DNA from: Streptomyces griseoluteus
GTDB taxonomy: Bacteria; Actinomycetota; Actinomycetes; Streptomycetales; Streptomycetaceae
DNA length: 64,000 nucleotides
Assembly: GCA_000717735.1 (NCBI GenBank)
Contig: JOBE01000006.1
Span: 1 to 64,000 of the forward strand
Reading direction: 5' to 3'
Shown here: positions 9,010 through 18,697 of the stretch, in pieces
How positions within the stretch are numbered: position 1 is the first letter of the stretch
Layout: each line of letters starts with the position of its first letter
Notes under the pieces: generated by a model
What the model was told of the DNA's origin: nothing
Seen by the model: only the letters and a program-made list of their open reading frames with translations
Databases searched by the model: none
Translations under genes and position numbers: made by a program

Positions 9010-9732
9010 ATGGCCATCCGTGCCGTCCTCTGGGACATCGACGACACCCTCTTCGACTACGCGAGCGCCGACCGGGCCGGCATGCGGGCCCACCTCGCCG
9101 CCGAGGGGCTCCTCGGGGCGTACGAGTCCGTCGAGGACGCCCTGCTCCGCTGGAAGGAGCTCACGGAGCTGCACTGGCGGCGCTTCGAGGCGGCGGGCGG
9201 CACCTTCCAGGACCAGCGGCGCCACCGCGTCCGGGACTTCCTCGCGGCGCCCGGGCTCACCGACGACCAGGCCGACGACTGGTTCGGCCGGTACGTGGTC
9301 CACTACCAGGCCGCCTGGGAGCTCTTCCCCGACGCCGTCCCCGTACTCGACCTGCTCGCCGACGACTACCGGCACGCGGTCCTGTCGAACTCCAGCATCC
9401 ACGCCCAGGAACCCAAGCTCCGTGCGCTCGGCCTGAGCGACCGCTTCGAGGCCGTCCTCTGCGCCGCCGAGCTCGGCACCGCCAAGCCCGCCCCCGAGGC
9501 CTTCCACGCGGCCTGCGCGGCCCTGGACCTCGCCCCGCACGAGATCGCGTACGTGGGGGACCAGCCCGACATCGACGCCCGTGGCGCCCGTGAGGCGGGA
9601 CTGCGGGGAGTGTGGCTGGATCGCTCCGCGACGGGCGGCAGGCCGGAGCTCGACCGGATCACCGACCTCCACCAGCTCCCTGCCCTGCTCTGCGGGGATA
9701 CCCGTTTTGGAGCACCGTCCACCTTCGGGTAA
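9010..9732 (+). CDS. HAD-family hydrolase
   Basis: 240-residue haloacid dehalogenase-superfamily phosphatase, probably acting on a small phosphorylated metabolite. Motif I is DIDDTLFDY (about residues 9-17, nucleophile and acid Asp), motif II is LSNSS, motif III is the Lys in GTAKPAPEAF, and motif IV is YVGDQPDIDARGAREAG. A four-helix cap domain lies between motifs I and II. The ATG at 9010 gives motif I close to the N-terminus. It resembles the YjjG/pyrimidine-5'-nucleotidase group, but the substrate is not determined. Confidence 0.88.
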   Translation: MAIRAVLWDIDDTLFDYASADRAGMRAHLAAEGLLGAYESVEDALLRWKELTELHWRRFEAAGGTFQDQRRHRVRDFLAAPGLTDDQADDWFGRYVVHYQAAWELFPDAVPVLDLLADDYRHAVLSNSSIHAQEPKLRALGLSDRFEAVLCAAELGTAKPAPEAFHAACAALDLAPHEIAYVGDQPDIDARGAREAGLRGVWLDRSATGGRPELDRITDLHQLPALLCGDTRFGAPSTFG

Positions 9733-9735
9733 TGT
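9706..9735 (+). promoter_or_regulatory. Possible tRNA cluster promoter
   Basis: TTGGAG and TAATGT separated by 18 nt lie about 90 nt upstream of the first tRNA, overlapping the stop codon of the HAD gene. The match to the vegetative consensus is moderate. Confidence 0.35.
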
Positions 9736-9824
9736 TCTTCCTGCGCCGAGGGAACAAGCCGAAAGGCAAAAGCCCACAAAGCGCAAGCCGAGCAAGATCC
9801 TCCCTGGTGGGGACGTTGCCCCGG

Positions 9825-9896
9825 TGGCCTATGGTGTAATTGGCAGCACGACGGTTTCTGGTTCCGTTAGTCTTGGTTCGAGTCCAGGTAGGCCAG
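9825..9896 (+). tRNA. tRNA-Gln(CTG), copy 1
   Basis: 72-nt cloverleaf. The acceptor arms TGGCCTA and TAGGCCA pair perfectly, the anticodon loop is TTCTGGT (CTG, reads CAG), and the T-loop is GGTTCGAGTCC. No CCA is encoded. It is the first of five tRNA genes in the same orientation. Confidence 0.96.
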
Positions 9897-9938
9897 CTCG
9901 CAGAGCTCATCTGCAAACTCGTGGATGGCATCCACAAA

Positions 9939-10011
9939 GCCCCCGTTGTGTAGCGGCCTAGCACGCCGCCCTCTCAAGGCGGTAGCGCCGGTTCGAATCC
10001 GGTCGGGGGTA
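9939..10011 (+). tRNA. tRNA-Glu(CTC), copy 1
   Basis: 73-nt cloverleaf with acceptor GCCCCCG/CGGGGGT (first pair a G-U wobble), anticodon CTC (reads GAG) and T-arm GGTTCGAATCC. The mature sequence is identical by eye to the two other Glu copies downstream. Confidence 0.96.
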
Positions 10012-10072
10012 CAGATCCTTCCCGCGGGATCACCTGGGTCGCACCCGGTGAACTCGATGCAGGATCGCTAGG

Positions 10073-10145
10073 GCCCCCGTTGTGTAGCGGCCTAGCACGC
10101 CGCCCTCTCAAGGCGGTAGCGCCGGTTCGAATCCGGTCGGGGGTA
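10073..10145 (+). tRNA. tRNA-Glu(CTC), copy 2
   Basis: Identical 73-nt tRNA-Glu, anticodon CTC, separated from copy 1 by a 61-nt spacer of unrelated sequence. Confidence 0.96.
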
Positions 10146-10159
10146 CGGTTTAACCGCCA

Positions 10160-10231
10160 TGGCCTATGGTGTAATTGGCAACACTACGGTTTCTGGTACC
10201 GTCATTCTTGGTTCGAGTCCAGGTAGGCCAG
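10160..10231 (+). tRNA. tRNA-Gln(CTG), copy 2
   Basis: 72-nt tRNA-Gln with anticodon CTG. It differs from copy 1 at a few positions in the D-loop and anticodon stem, for example CAACACTACGG here against CAGCACGACGG there, with compensating changes on the 3' side of the anticodon stem. Confidence 0.96.
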
Positions 10232-10270
10232 CTCGCAGAGCTCATCTGCACCGCGGATCTGATCCGCAAG

Positions 10271-10343
10271 GCCCCCGTTGTGTAGCGGCCTAGCACGCCG
10301 CCCTCTCAAGGCGGTAGCGCCGGTTCGAATCCGGTCGGGGGTA
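10271..10343 (+). tRNA. tRNA-Glu(CTC), copy 3
   Basis: Third identical tRNA-Glu(CTC). It ends the cluster and is followed within 8 nt by a terminator hairpin. Confidence 0.96.
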
Positions 10344-10350
10344 CAAGACG

Positions 10351-10382
10351 AAGAAGCCCTTCCCTTCGGGGGAGGGCTTCTT
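10351..10382 (+). terminator. Terminator of the tRNA cluster
   Basis: Stem AAGAAGCCCT / AGGGCTTCTT, extended by TCCC/GGGG around a TTCG tetraloop, immediately downstream of the last tRNA-Glu. Confidence 0.85.
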
Positions 10383-10473
10383 CGCTGTTCCCCGTCCGGC
10401 ACGGACACAACTCCGGCCCACCGCTGCGGCGTTGAAGCGGTGGGCCGGGACGAACAGAGGGAAAGGAAGAGCG

Positions 10474-11190
10474 TCAGCCAGTGCGTCGGAGCGCCTCGGA
10501 GAGACGGGCGGCGGCGTCGATGACCGCCTGGGCGTGCATACGGCCCGGGTGGCGCGTCAGACGCTCGATGGGTCCGGAGACCGAGACGGCCGCCACCACG
10601 CGGTTCGACGGGCCGCGCACGGGCGCGGAGACGGACGCCACGCCCGGCTCCCGCTCGCCGATCGACTGGGCCCAGCCGCGGCGCCGTACGCCCGACAGGG
10701 CCGTCGCCGTGAAGCGGGCGCCCTGGAGGCCGCGGTGCAGGCGCTCGGGCTCCTCCCAGGCCATCAGGATCTGCGCCGACGAGCCGGCCTTCATCGTCAG
10801 CGTCGAGCCGACCGGGACGGTGTCCCGCAGGCCCGAGAGACGCTCGGCCGCCGCCACGCAGATGCGCATGTCGCCCTGCCGGCGGTAGAGCTGGGCGCTC
10901 TCACCGGTGACGTCGCGCAGATGGGTCAGTACCGGGCCCGCGGTCGCGAGCAGGCGGTCCTCGCCGGCCGCGGCGGCGAGCTCCGCGAGGCGCGGTCCGA
11001 GGATGAACCGGCCCTGCATGTCACGCGCCACCATCCGGTGGTGTTCCAGTGCCACGGCGAGACGATGTGCCGTGGGTCGTGCGAGTCCCGTCGCCGCGAC
11101 CAGTCCTGCGAGGGTGGCCGGACCGGACTCCAGGGCGCTCAGGACAAGGGCTGCCTTGTCGAGAACGCCTACGCCGCTAGAGTTGTCCAT
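10474..11190 (-). CDS. ndgR: IclR-family regulator NdgR
   Basis: 238-residue IclR-family transcription factor. The N-terminal winged helix (SALESGPATLAGLVAATGLARPTAHRLAVAL) is followed by the IclR effector domain, which ends in VVAAVSVSGPIERLT. The start at the ATG at 11190 (MDNSSGVGVLDKAA) fits the known NdgR length. Its position divergent from leuCD, with that length, makes NdgR (regulator of branched-chain amino acid and other amino acid genes and of antibiotic output in Streptomyces) the clear call. It probably controls leuC and itself from the shared 140-bp intergenic region. Confidence 0.92.
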   Translation of the reverse strand: MDNSSGVGVLDKAALVLSALESGPATLAGLVAATGLARPTAHRLAVALEHHRMVARDMQGRFILGPRLAELAAAAGEDRLLATAGPVLTHLRDVTGESAQLYRRQGDMRICVAAAERLSGLRDTVPVGSTLTMKAGSSAQILMAWEEPERLHRGLQGARFTATALSGVRRRGWAQSIGEREPGVASVSAPVRGPSNRVVAAVSVSGPIERLTRHPGRMHAQAVIDAAARLSEALRRTG

Positions 11191-11330
11191 GCAACGATAT
11201 TCGCGTCTCACTCTGTGAAACGCAAGTTCAATTTCCTGCGGAACTTGTCACTCTGGTGAGGCGGCCGCACAACGGCCCGCGAAACGGGTCTCTAGTTGTG
11301 CCGGCGTAGACGTCGGCCGGAGGGAAAGCG
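11191..11330. promoter_or_regulatory. Shared ndgR/leuC control region
   Basis: The divergent intergenic region holds an inverted repeat, CAAGTTC at 11223-11229 and GAACTTG at 11241-11247, with an 11-nt spacer. A TCACTCTG element occurs on both sides of it. This is a good candidate operator for NdgR; the match to its published site was not checked. Confidence 0.5.
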
Positions 11331-12755
11331 ATGGGTAGGACACTCGCGGAGAAGGTCTGGGACGACCATGTCGTCCGGCGCGCCGAGGGCGAGCCCGACC
11401 TCCTCTTCATCGATCTGCACCTGCTGCACGAGGTGACCAGCCCGCAGGCCTTCGACGGCCTTCGCCAGAACGGCCGGCAGGTGCGGCGCCTCGACCTCAC
11501 CATCGCCACCGAGGACCACAACACCCCGACCCTCGACATCGACAAGCCGATCGCCGACCCGGTCTCCCGCGCACAGCTGGAGACCCTCCGCAAGAACTGT
11601 GCCGAGTTCGGCGTCCGCCTGCACCCGCTGGGCGACGTCGAGCAGGGCGTCGTCCACGTGGTGGGACCGCAGCTGGGCCTGACCCAGCCCGGCACCACCG
11701 TGGTCTGCGGCGACTCGCACACCTCCACGCACGGCGCCTTCGGCGCCCTGGCGTTCGGCATCGGCACCAGCCAGGTCGAGCACGTGCTCGCCACCCAGAC
11801 GCTGCCGCTGGCCCGCCCCAAGACCATGGCGATCACGATCGACGGCGAGCTGCCCGAGGACGTCACCGCCAAGGACCTGATCCTGGCGATCATCACCAAG
11901 ATCGGCACCGGCGGCGGCCAGGGCTACATCCTGGAGTACCGGGGCTCCGCCATCGAGAAACTCTCGATGGAGTCCCGGATGACCATCTGCAACATGTCGA
12001 TCGAGGCCGGCGCCCGCGCGGGCATGATCGCCCCCGACGAGACCACCTTCGCCTACCTCAAGGGCCGCGACCACGCCCCCGAGGGCGAGGACTGGGACGC
12101 CGCCGTCGCGTACTGGAAGACCCTCAAGTCCGACGAGGACGCGGTCTTCGACGCCGAGGTCGTCATCGACGCCGCCTCGCTGGCCCCGTTCGTCACCTGG
12201 GGCACCAACCCCGGCCAGGGCGCGCCGCTTTCTGCGAACGTCCCCGACCCGGCTTCGTACGAAGACGCTTCGGAGCGCCTCGCCGCCGAAAAGGCCCTGG
12301 AATACATGGGGTTGACCGCCGGGCAGCCGCTGCGCGACATCCGGGTCGACACCGTCTTCGTAGGCTCCTGCACCAACGGCCGCATCGAGGACCTGCGCAA
12401 CGCCGCCGGACTCCTCCAGGGCCGCAAGGTCGCCGACGGCGTCCGCATGCTGGTCGTCCCCGGCTCCGTCCGGGTCGCCCTGCAGGCCGTCGAGGAGGGC
12501 CTGGACAAGGTCTTCAAGGAGGCCGGCGCCGAATGGCGTCACGCGGGCTGCTCGATGTGTCTGGGCATGAACCCCGACCAACTGGCTCCCGGTGAGCGCT
12601 CCGCGTCCACCTCCAACCGCAACTTCGAGGGCCGGCAGGGCAAGGGCGGCCGGACGCACCTGGTCTCCCCGCAGGTCGCCGCCGCCACCGCCGTCCTGGG
12701 CCATCTGGCCTCCCCGGCCGATCTGTCCGACGTCGTCACCACCGCGGGGGTCTGA
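11331..12755 (+). CDS. leuC: 3-isopropylmalate dehydratase large subunit
   Basis: 474-residue aconitase-family subunit that isomerises 2- to 3-isopropylmalate in leucine synthesis, working with LeuD in the cytosol. Cysteines for the [4Fe-4S] cluster are visible in [12 protein letters not shown] and in [10 protein letters not shown]. The early signatures [10 protein letters not shown] and [14 protein letters not shown] are intact. The ATG at 11331 has GGAGGGAAAG upstream. leuD follows after 6 bp, and the operon faces away from its likely regulator ndgR. Confidence 0.97.
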   Translation: MGRTLAEKVWDDHVVRRAEGEPDLLFIDLHLLHEVTSPQAFDGLRQNGRQVRRLDLTIATEDHNTPTLDIDKPIADPVSRAQLETLRKNCAEFGVRLHPLGDVEQGVVHVVGPQLGLTQPGTTVVCGDSHTSTHGAFGALAFGIGTSQVEHVLATQTLPLARPKTMAITIDGELPEDVTAKDLILAIITKIGTGGGQGYILEYRGSAIEKLSMESRMTICNMSIEAGARAGMIAPDETTFAYLKGRDHAPEGEDWDAAVAYWKTLKSDEDAVFDAEVVIDAASLAPFVTWGTNPGQGAPLSANVPDPASYEDASERLAAEKALEYMGLTAGQPLRDIRVDTVFVGSCTNGRIEDLRNAAGLLQGRKVADGVRMLVVPGSVRVALQAVEEGLDKVFKEAGAEWRHAGCSMCLGMNPDQLAPGERSASTSNRNFEGRQGKGGRTHLVSPQVAAATAVLGHLASPADLSDVVTTAGV

Positions 12756-12761
12756 GGAACC

Positions 12762-13355
12762 ATGGAAGCTTTCACCACGCACACCGGCCGGGCCGTCCCG
12801 CTGCGCCGCAGCAACGTCGACACCGACCAGATCATCCCGGCGCACTGGCTCAAGAAGGTCACCCGCGACGGCTTCGAGGACGGCCTCTTCGAGGCCTGGC
12901 GCAAGGACTCCGAGTTCATCCTCAACCGCCCCGAGCGGCAGGGTGCCTCGGTCCTGGTCGCCGGCCCCGACTTCGGCACCGGCTCCTCCCGTGAGCACGC
13001 CGTCTGGGCGCTCCAGAACTACGGCTTCCAGACGGTCATCTCCGCCCGCTTCGCCGACATCTTCCGCGGCAACTCGCTGAAGAACGGCCTGCTGACCGTG
13101 GTCCTGCCGCAGGAGACGGTGGACGCGCTCTGGGAGCTGACCGAGGCCGACCCCACCGCCGAGATCACCGTCGACCTGGAGCAGCGCAAGGTCCTGGCCG
13201 CCGGGATCGACGCCGACTTCGAGCTCGACGAGAACGCCCGCTGGCGTCTCCTGAACGGACTCGACGACATCAGCCTCACCCTTCAGAACGAAGCCGACAT
13301 CGCGGCCTACGAGGCGGCGCGACCGGCTCACAAGCCCCGTACAATTACGGTCTGA
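12762..13355 (+). CDS. leuD: 3-isopropylmalate dehydratase small subunit
   Basis: 197-residue swivelling-domain subunit of isopropylmalate isomerase. Signatures are [18 protein letters not shown] near the N-terminus and [17 protein letters not shown] in the substrate-binding loop. It is co-transcribed with leuC and ends the operon, followed by a strong terminator. Confidence 0.97.
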   Translation: MEAFTTHTGRAVPLRRSNVDTDQIIPAHWLKKVTRDGFEDGLFEAWRKDSEFILNRPERQGASVLVAGPDFGTGSSREHAVWALQNYGFQTVISARFADIFRGNSLKNGLLTVVLPQETVDALWELTEADPTAEITVDLEQRKVLAAGIDADFELDENARWRLLNGLDDISLTLQNEADIAAYEAARPAHKPRTITV

Positions 13356-13370
13356 GCAGCGCTTTTCCAA

Positions 13371-13406
13371 GACTGCGCCCCCCACCGCCCGGTGGGGGGC
13401 GCAGTC
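13371..13406 (+). terminator. Terminator after leuCD
   Basis: Perfect 16-bp stem (arms 13371-13386 and 13391-13406) with a GCCC loop, 15 nt after the leuD stop. Confidence 0.85.
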
Positions 13407-13459
13407 GCTTGTTGAGACCCTGTCGGGCGACAACTCGCCCTAGATGGCACAATCGGTGC

Positions 13460-13687
13460 ATGGAACGCGACAGCCAACTCGAGCTCTACGAGGCAGTCGC
13501 CGCCCGATTGAAGGAAGCGCACACAAGAGTGCGCTCACTGCAAGTCCCGGAGGGCGTAAGGATGGCGCTGTCCCGGAAGCTGCTGGTCGTGACGGCCGCG
13601 GCGAAGCACGATCTCAAGGACGCGGCAGCGCGTCTGGACCGGTTGATGAAGGACCTCGACGAGGGCCGATTCCCAGAGGACGACTGA
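13460..13687 (+). CDS. Conserved small hypothetical protein
   Basis: 75-residue, strongly charged and probably all-helical protein (LELYEAVAARLKEAHTRVRS, then AAAKHDLKDAAARLDRLMKDLDEG). The ATG at 13460 is chosen because the upstream extension overlaps the leuD terminator. It has no membrane helix or cysteine motif. Its place between leuD and hupS is, from memory, conserved in streptomycetes. Function unknown. Confidence 0.75.
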   Translation: MERDSQLELYEAVAARLKEAHTRVRSLQVPEGVRMALSRKLLVVTAAAKHDLKDAAARLDRLMKDLDEGRFPEDD

Positions 13688-13830
13688 CACCAGGAACTCC
13701 GCAACGGCTCTTCCGCGTTGCGGCACTAGGGTGATTAGCCCGTTTCGTGTTTGATTTGCGGTATATACATGCCTAACGTGCGAAAAAGCTTGAACACTTT
13801 CGTTCTGGCAATGTCTCCGAAGGGGAAGAC

Positions 13831-14541
13831 GTGAACAAGGCGCAGCTCGTAGAAGCGATTGCCGACAAGATGGGCGGTCGCCAGCAGGCCGCCGAAGCCG
13901 TCGACCACGTGCTCGACGCCATCGTGCGTGCCGTGGTCGGGGGCGACCGGGTCTCGGTGACGGGTTTCGGCTCGTTCGAGAAGGTCGACCGTCCGGCCCG
14001 CTACGCCCGCAACCCGCAGACGGGTGAGCGGGTGCGGGTCAAGAAGACCTCGGTTCCCCGCTTCCGTGCCGGTCAGGGCTTCAAGGACCTGGTCAGCGGC
14101 TCGAAGAAGCTCCCCAAGGGCGGCGAGGTCTCCGTCAAGAAGGCCCCGAAGGGCAGCCTCACCGGCGGCGCCTCCGCGACCGTGAAGAAGGCCGCCGCGA
14201 AGAAGGCCACCACCGCCAAGAAGGCCGCCGCGAAGAAGGCGACCCCGGCGAAGAAGGCCACGACGGCCGCCGCCAAGAAGGCGACCCCCGCGAAGAAGAC
14301 CACCACCACGGCGGCCGCGAAGAAGGCGACCCCCGCGAAGAAGGCCACGACGACCGCGGCGAAGAAGACCGCGAACGGCGCCGCCAAGAAGGCCACCACG
14401 GCCGCCGCCGCCAAGAAGGCGACCAAGGCCGCCGCCAAGAAGACCGCGCCGGCCGCGAAGAAGGCCACGGCGACGAAGGCGCCCGCCAAGAAGACGACGG
14501 CGCGCAAGACGACCGCCAAGAAGACCGCCGCCAAGAAGTAG
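13831..14541 (+). CDS. hupS: HU-family nucleoid protein HupS with lysine-rich tail
   Basis: 236-residue histone-like protein. Residues 1-95 are a normal HU fold (NKAQLVEAIADKMGG, VSVTGFGSFEKVDRPARYARNPQTGE). The rest is a long Ala/Lys-rich tail of KKA(A/T) repeats resembling histone H1. HupS is the sporulation-associated HU of Streptomyces that compacts spore chromosomes; this two-part architecture separates it from tail-less HupA. The GTG start at 13831 is preceded by GAAGGGGAAG. An unusually AT-rich stretch upstream (13735-13805) likely contains the promoter. Confidence 0.95.
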   Translation: MNKAQLVEAIADKMGGRQQAAEAVDHVLDAIVRAVVGGDRVSVTGFGSFEKVDRPARYARNPQTGERVRVKKTSVPRFRAGQGFKDLVSGSKKLPKGGEVSVKKAPKGSLTGGASATVKKAAAKKATTAKKAAAKKATPAKKATTAAAKKATPAKKTTTTAAAKKATPAKKATTTAAKKTANGAAKKATTAAAAKKATKAAAKKTAPAAKKATATKAPAKKTTARKTTAKKTAAKK

Positions 14542-14562
14542 GACGAGCGGTTCCGATCCGCC

Positions 14563-14592
14563 GGGCCGGGCTCCCCGAGGGGAGCCCGGCCC
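14563..14592 (+). terminator. Terminator after hupS
   Basis: A 14-bp G+C-rich stem (GGGCCGGGCTCCCC and its complement) with a minimal loop, about 20 nt after the hupS stop. It may also serve the convergent gene ending at 14626. Confidence 0.75.
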
Positions 14593-14625
14593 GCGGCGCG
14601 TCCCGAAGAGGTGGAAAGGGGCCGC

Positions 14626-14835
14626 TCAGAAGGTCTGGAGCGTCACCAGGGTGATCCGCAGGCCGGCTCCCGAGGTGCCGGGCTCCGCCTCGATCCGCAC
14701 CCGCTGCCCCGGCCGCAGCAGGCGCAGCCCGCCCGCGTCGAAGGCCTCCGCCCCGAACTCCACGGGGGTGCCGTCGTCGAGCAGCACACTGCCGCTGCGG
14801 GTCTCGGGGTCGTACGTGAACGCGGTCGCCTGCAT
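14626..14835 (-). CDS. Small conserved hypothetical, beta-rich
   Basis: 69-residue protein starting at the ATG at 14835. The pattern FTYDPETRSGSVLLDDGTPVEFGAEAF, then RLLRPGQRVRIEAE, suggests a small beta-barrel of the cold-shock/S1-like type, but no RNA-binding RNP motif is visible. It lies just downstream of cofC in the same direction and may be co-transcribed with it. Function unknown. Confidence 0.7.
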   Translation of the reverse strand: MQATAFTYDPETRSGSVLLDDGTPVEFGAEAFDAGGLRLLRPGQRVRIEAEPGTSGAGLRITLVTLQTF

Positions 14836-14845
14836 GGACCGCAGC

Positions 14846-15511
14846 CTATCCGGCCGCCGACAGCCACCGGGCGGCCGTCCGCGGGCCGAGCCCCAGCGCC
14901 CCGGCCGCCGCGAGATCCTCACCGGTGTCCACGTCCCGGCGTACGGAATCCACCCCGGCGAGCGTGATTTCCACGGCGCCCGAAGACAAATGCCGGAGTC
15001 TCGACGGACCTCCGAATGCCGGTTCCAATTCCACCCCGGGACCCGCCGAGAGGAATGTCGTACCGATTTCTGCGGCGTCCGCGAGAAATGCCCGCGGAAA
15101 TTTCCGGGCCACGTCAAGGACCCGGGTCAGCTCCTCGGGCCGCAGCGCCGGCAGATCCGCGTTGAGCGCCGCCACGCGCGCGTGCGGCCGCCGGGACCGC
15201 ACCGCGCGGACCCCGTGCGCGAGGGCCGCGTTGAGTCCCGCCGCGGGAGTGTCCGGCACGATGCGCGCACCCAGGGCCGCGAGGGCCGCCGAGGCGGCGG
15301 GATCGTCCGTGACCACCGCCACATCCCGTACCCGCGGGCAGTTGAGAACCGCCCGCACGGTGTCCTCCGCGAAGGCCAGCGCCAGCCACGGGCGCAGCCG
15401 GGCCCCGGCCGCGGCGGCCAGTCTGCTCTTCGCCAGGGCCAGCGGCTTCAGCGGTACGACAAGGGACCAGGTGTCGTCCGCTTCGGTGCGTGGCGGGTTC
15501 ATCGGGCTCAT
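14846..15511 (-). CDS. cofC: 2-phospho-L-lactate (phosphoenolpyruvate) guanylyltransferase
   Basis: 221-residue CofC/FbiD enzyme that activates phosphoenolpyruvate or phospholactate with GTP in coenzyme F420 synthesis. N-terminal VVPLKPLALAKSRL is the nucleotide-binding signature, followed by ALNADLPALRPEEL (metal-binding Asp) and ELEPAFGGPSRLRH. The other F420 genes are not nearby, as usual for this gene in Streptomyces. About residues 130-185 use many codons rare in this genome (AAA, TTT, GCA, TTG, AGA), unlike the rest of the gene. Confidence 0.9.
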   Translation of the reverse strand: MSPMNPPRTEADDTWSLVVPLKPLALAKSRLAAAAGARLRPWLALAFAEDTVRAVLNCPRVRDVAVVTDDPAASAALAALGARIVPDTPAAGLNAALAHGVRAVRSRRPHARVAALNADLPALRPEELTRVLDVARKFPRAFLADAAEIGTTFLSAGPGVELEPAFGGPSRLRHLSSGAVEITLAGVDSVRRDVDTGEDLAAAGALGLGPRTAARWLSAAG

Positions 15512-15650
15512 CGGGGCCTATTCTGTCCCGCCCACGCGGTCCCGCGGAGGGCCCGGGGCGTACGGTGTCACTCGACAGACCAGGAGCACGGGGCGACACT
15601 TGACCCCCTGCCAGCCAGTCCCCCAGCCAGTCCCGGAGAAAGGTGTCCGA

Positions 15651-16403
15651 GTGCCCCGCCGCAGAATCGGCTTCTGGTACCGCCTCGCGGCGGTCATCGC
15701 CAAACCCCCCCTGGTGGTTCTGTTCAAGCGGGACTGGCGCGGTATGGAGCACATTCCGGCCGACGGCGGATTCATCACCGCGGTCAACCACAACTCCTAC
15801 CTGGACCCGCTGTCCTACGCGCATTACCAGTACAACACCGGCCGGGTCCCGCGCCTCCTGGCCAAGGCGGCCCTCTTCAAGGCGCCCTTCGTCGGCATGA
15901 TGCTGCGCGGCACCGGACAGATCCCCGTCTACCGCGAGACGACCAACGCGCTCGACGCGTTCCGTGCCGCCGTCGACGCCATCGAGCGCGGCGAGTGCGT
16001 CGCCTTCTACCCCGAAGGCACCCTGACCCGCGACCCCGACATGTGGCCCATGGCGGGCAAGACCGGTGCCGCGCGCGTCGCGCTGCTCACCAAGGTCCCC
16101 GTCATCCCGGTGGCCCAGTGGGGCGCCAACCTGGCGATGCCGCCGTACGCCAAGGAGAACAAGCTCAGCCTGTTCCCCCGTAAGACGCTGATCGTGCAGG
16201 CCGGTCCGCCCGTCGACCTCTCCCGCTTCTACGGCCTGGAGCCGACGCCCGACGTGCTCCGCGAGGCGACCGAGGTCATCATGGCCGCCATCACCGCCCT
16301 CCTGGAGCAGATCCGCGGCGAGCAGGCGCCCGCCGAACCGTACGACCATCGCAAGGCGCGTCTCGAGCAGCGGCGCAAGACCACAGAGGGAGGCGCCAAG
16401 TGA
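15651..16403 (+). CDS. plsC: 1-acyl-sn-glycerol-3-phosphate acyltransferase
   Basis: 250-residue PlsC-family enzyme acylating lysophosphatidate to phosphatidate at the membrane. The catalytic HX4D motif is VNHNSYLDP (about residues 45-53), the substrate-binding motif is FYPEGTLTRD (about 120), and an N-terminal amphipathic or membrane helix (YRLAAVIAKPPLVVLF) precedes them. The GTG at 15651 has GGAGAAAGG upstream. The stop overlaps the gpsA start as GTGA, so the two glycerolipid genes are translationally coupled. Confidence 0.93.
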   Translation: MPRRRIGFWYRLAAVIAKPPLVVLFKRDWRGMEHIPADGGFITAVNHNSYLDPLSYAHYQYNTGRVPRLLAKAALFKAPFVGMMLRGTGQIPVYRETTNALDAFRAAVDAIERGECVAFYPEGTLTRDPDMWPMAGKTGAARVALLTKVPVIPVAQWGANLAMPPYAKENKLSLFPRKTLIVQAGPPVDLSRFYGLEPTPDVLREATEVIMAAITALLEQIRGEQAPAEPYDHRKARLEQRRKTTEGGAK

Positions 16404-17401
16404 CCAAGGCCGCCGTCTTCGGCAACGGATCCTGGGGCACCGCCTTCGCCATGGTGCTGGCCGACGCGGGCTGCGAGGTGAGCCTCTGGGGCCGCCGCGC
16501 CGAACTCGCCAAGGAGATCAACGCCTCCCGTACCAACCCCGACTATCTGCCGGGGGTCGAACTCCCGCGGCGGATCACGGCCACCGCGGACCCCGCGGAG
16601 GCCGCCGCGGACGCCGACTTCACCGTCCTCGTCGTCCCCTCGCAGACCCTGCGCGGCAACCTCGCCGCCTGGAAGCCGCTGCTCGCCCCCGACACCGTGC
16701 TCGTCTCCCTCATGAAGGGCGTCGAACTCGGCACCGCCGAGCGGATGAGCGAGGTCGTCATGGAGGTCGCGGACGTGCCCGCCGAGCGCGTGGCCGTCCT
16801 CACCGGACCCAACCTGGCCCTGGAGATCGCCTCCCGGCAGCCCGCCGCCGCCGTCGTCGCCTGCGTCGACGAGTCGGTGGCGCAGCGGTTCCAGACCGCC
16901 TGCCTGACCCCGTACTTCCGCCCGTACACCAACACCGACGTCGTCGGCTGCGAACTCGGCGGCGCGGTCAAGAACGTCATCGGGCTCGCCGTCGGCATCG
17001 CCAACGGCATGGGCCTCGGCGACAACTCCAAGGCCACGCTCATCACCCGCGGCCTCGCCGAGACCACCCGCCTCGGCCTCGCCATGGGCGCCGACCCGCT
17101 CACCTTCTCCGGCCTCGCGGGCCTCGGCGACCTGGTGGCCACCTGCTCCTCGCCGCTCTCCCGGAACAACACCTTCGGCACCAACCTGGGCCGCGGAATG
17201 ACCCTCCAGGAGACCATCGCGGCCACCAAGCAGACCGCTGAGGGCGTCAAGTCCTGCGAGTCCGTGCTCGATCTGGCCCGCCGCCACGGCGTCGACATGC
17301 CGATCACCGAGACCGTCGTCTCGATCGTCCACGAGGGCAAGCCGCCGGTCGTCGCCCTCAAGGAGCTGATGTCCCGCAGCGCCAAGTCCGAGCGCCGCTG
17401 A
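16400..17401 (+). CDS. gpsA: Glycerol-3-phosphate dehydrogenase [NAD(P)+]
   Basis: 333-residue cytosolic enzyme making sn-glycerol-3-phosphate from dihydroxyacetone phosphate for phospholipid synthesis. The Rossmann motif is GNGSWGTAFA at the N-terminus. Catalytic Lys lies in CELGGAVKNVIGLA, and LLTGPN-like and GLAGLGDLVATC segments are intact. It is coupled to plsC by a 4-bp overlap and sits about 100 bp before ddl. Confidence 0.96.
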   Translation: MTKAAVFGNGSWGTAFAMVLADAGCEVSLWGRRAELAKEINASRTNPDYLPGVELPRRITATADPAEAAADADFTVLVVPSQTLRGNLAAWKPLLAPDTVLVSLMKGVELGTAERMSEVVMEVADVPAERVAVLTGPNLALEIASRQPAAAVVACVDESVAQRFQTACLTPYFRPYTNTDVVGCELGGAVKNVIGLAVGIANGMGLGDNSKATLITRGLAETTRLGLAMGADPLTFSGLAGLGDLVATCSSPLSRNNTFGTNLGRGMTLQETIAATKQTAEGVKSCESVLDLARRHGVDMPITETVVSIVHEGKPPVVALKELMSRSAKSERR

Positions 17402-17501
17402 CCGCACCCCCCGCCACCGCACCCCCGGCGCTGCGCCGTACGCGCGGGACGGCGGCGGTGCGCTCAGGAGTTCGGGAGTCGCAAGGTACGCTCATCGCGA
17501 T

Positions 17502-18641
<1,140 letters not shown>

Positions 18642-18660
18642 CCGGACCGGACCCGGAAGG

Positions 18661-18697
18661 ACCGTGCCCCGGCCTCTCAGAGGCTCGGCGGCACGGT
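18661..18697. terminator. Probable bidirectional terminator between ddl and DUF3515 gene
   Basis: ACCGTGCC at 18661 pairs with GGCACGGT ending at 18697, with inner GGCCTCT/AGAGGC-type pairing. It overlaps the last codons of the converging DUF3515 gene. Confidence 0.45.

Noticed and set aside
14150..14540. Possible CRISPR-like or satellite repeat in hupS
   Set aside because: The repeats are irregular codon-level KKA(A/T) units of a lysine-rich protein tail, in frame with HU, with no spacers.
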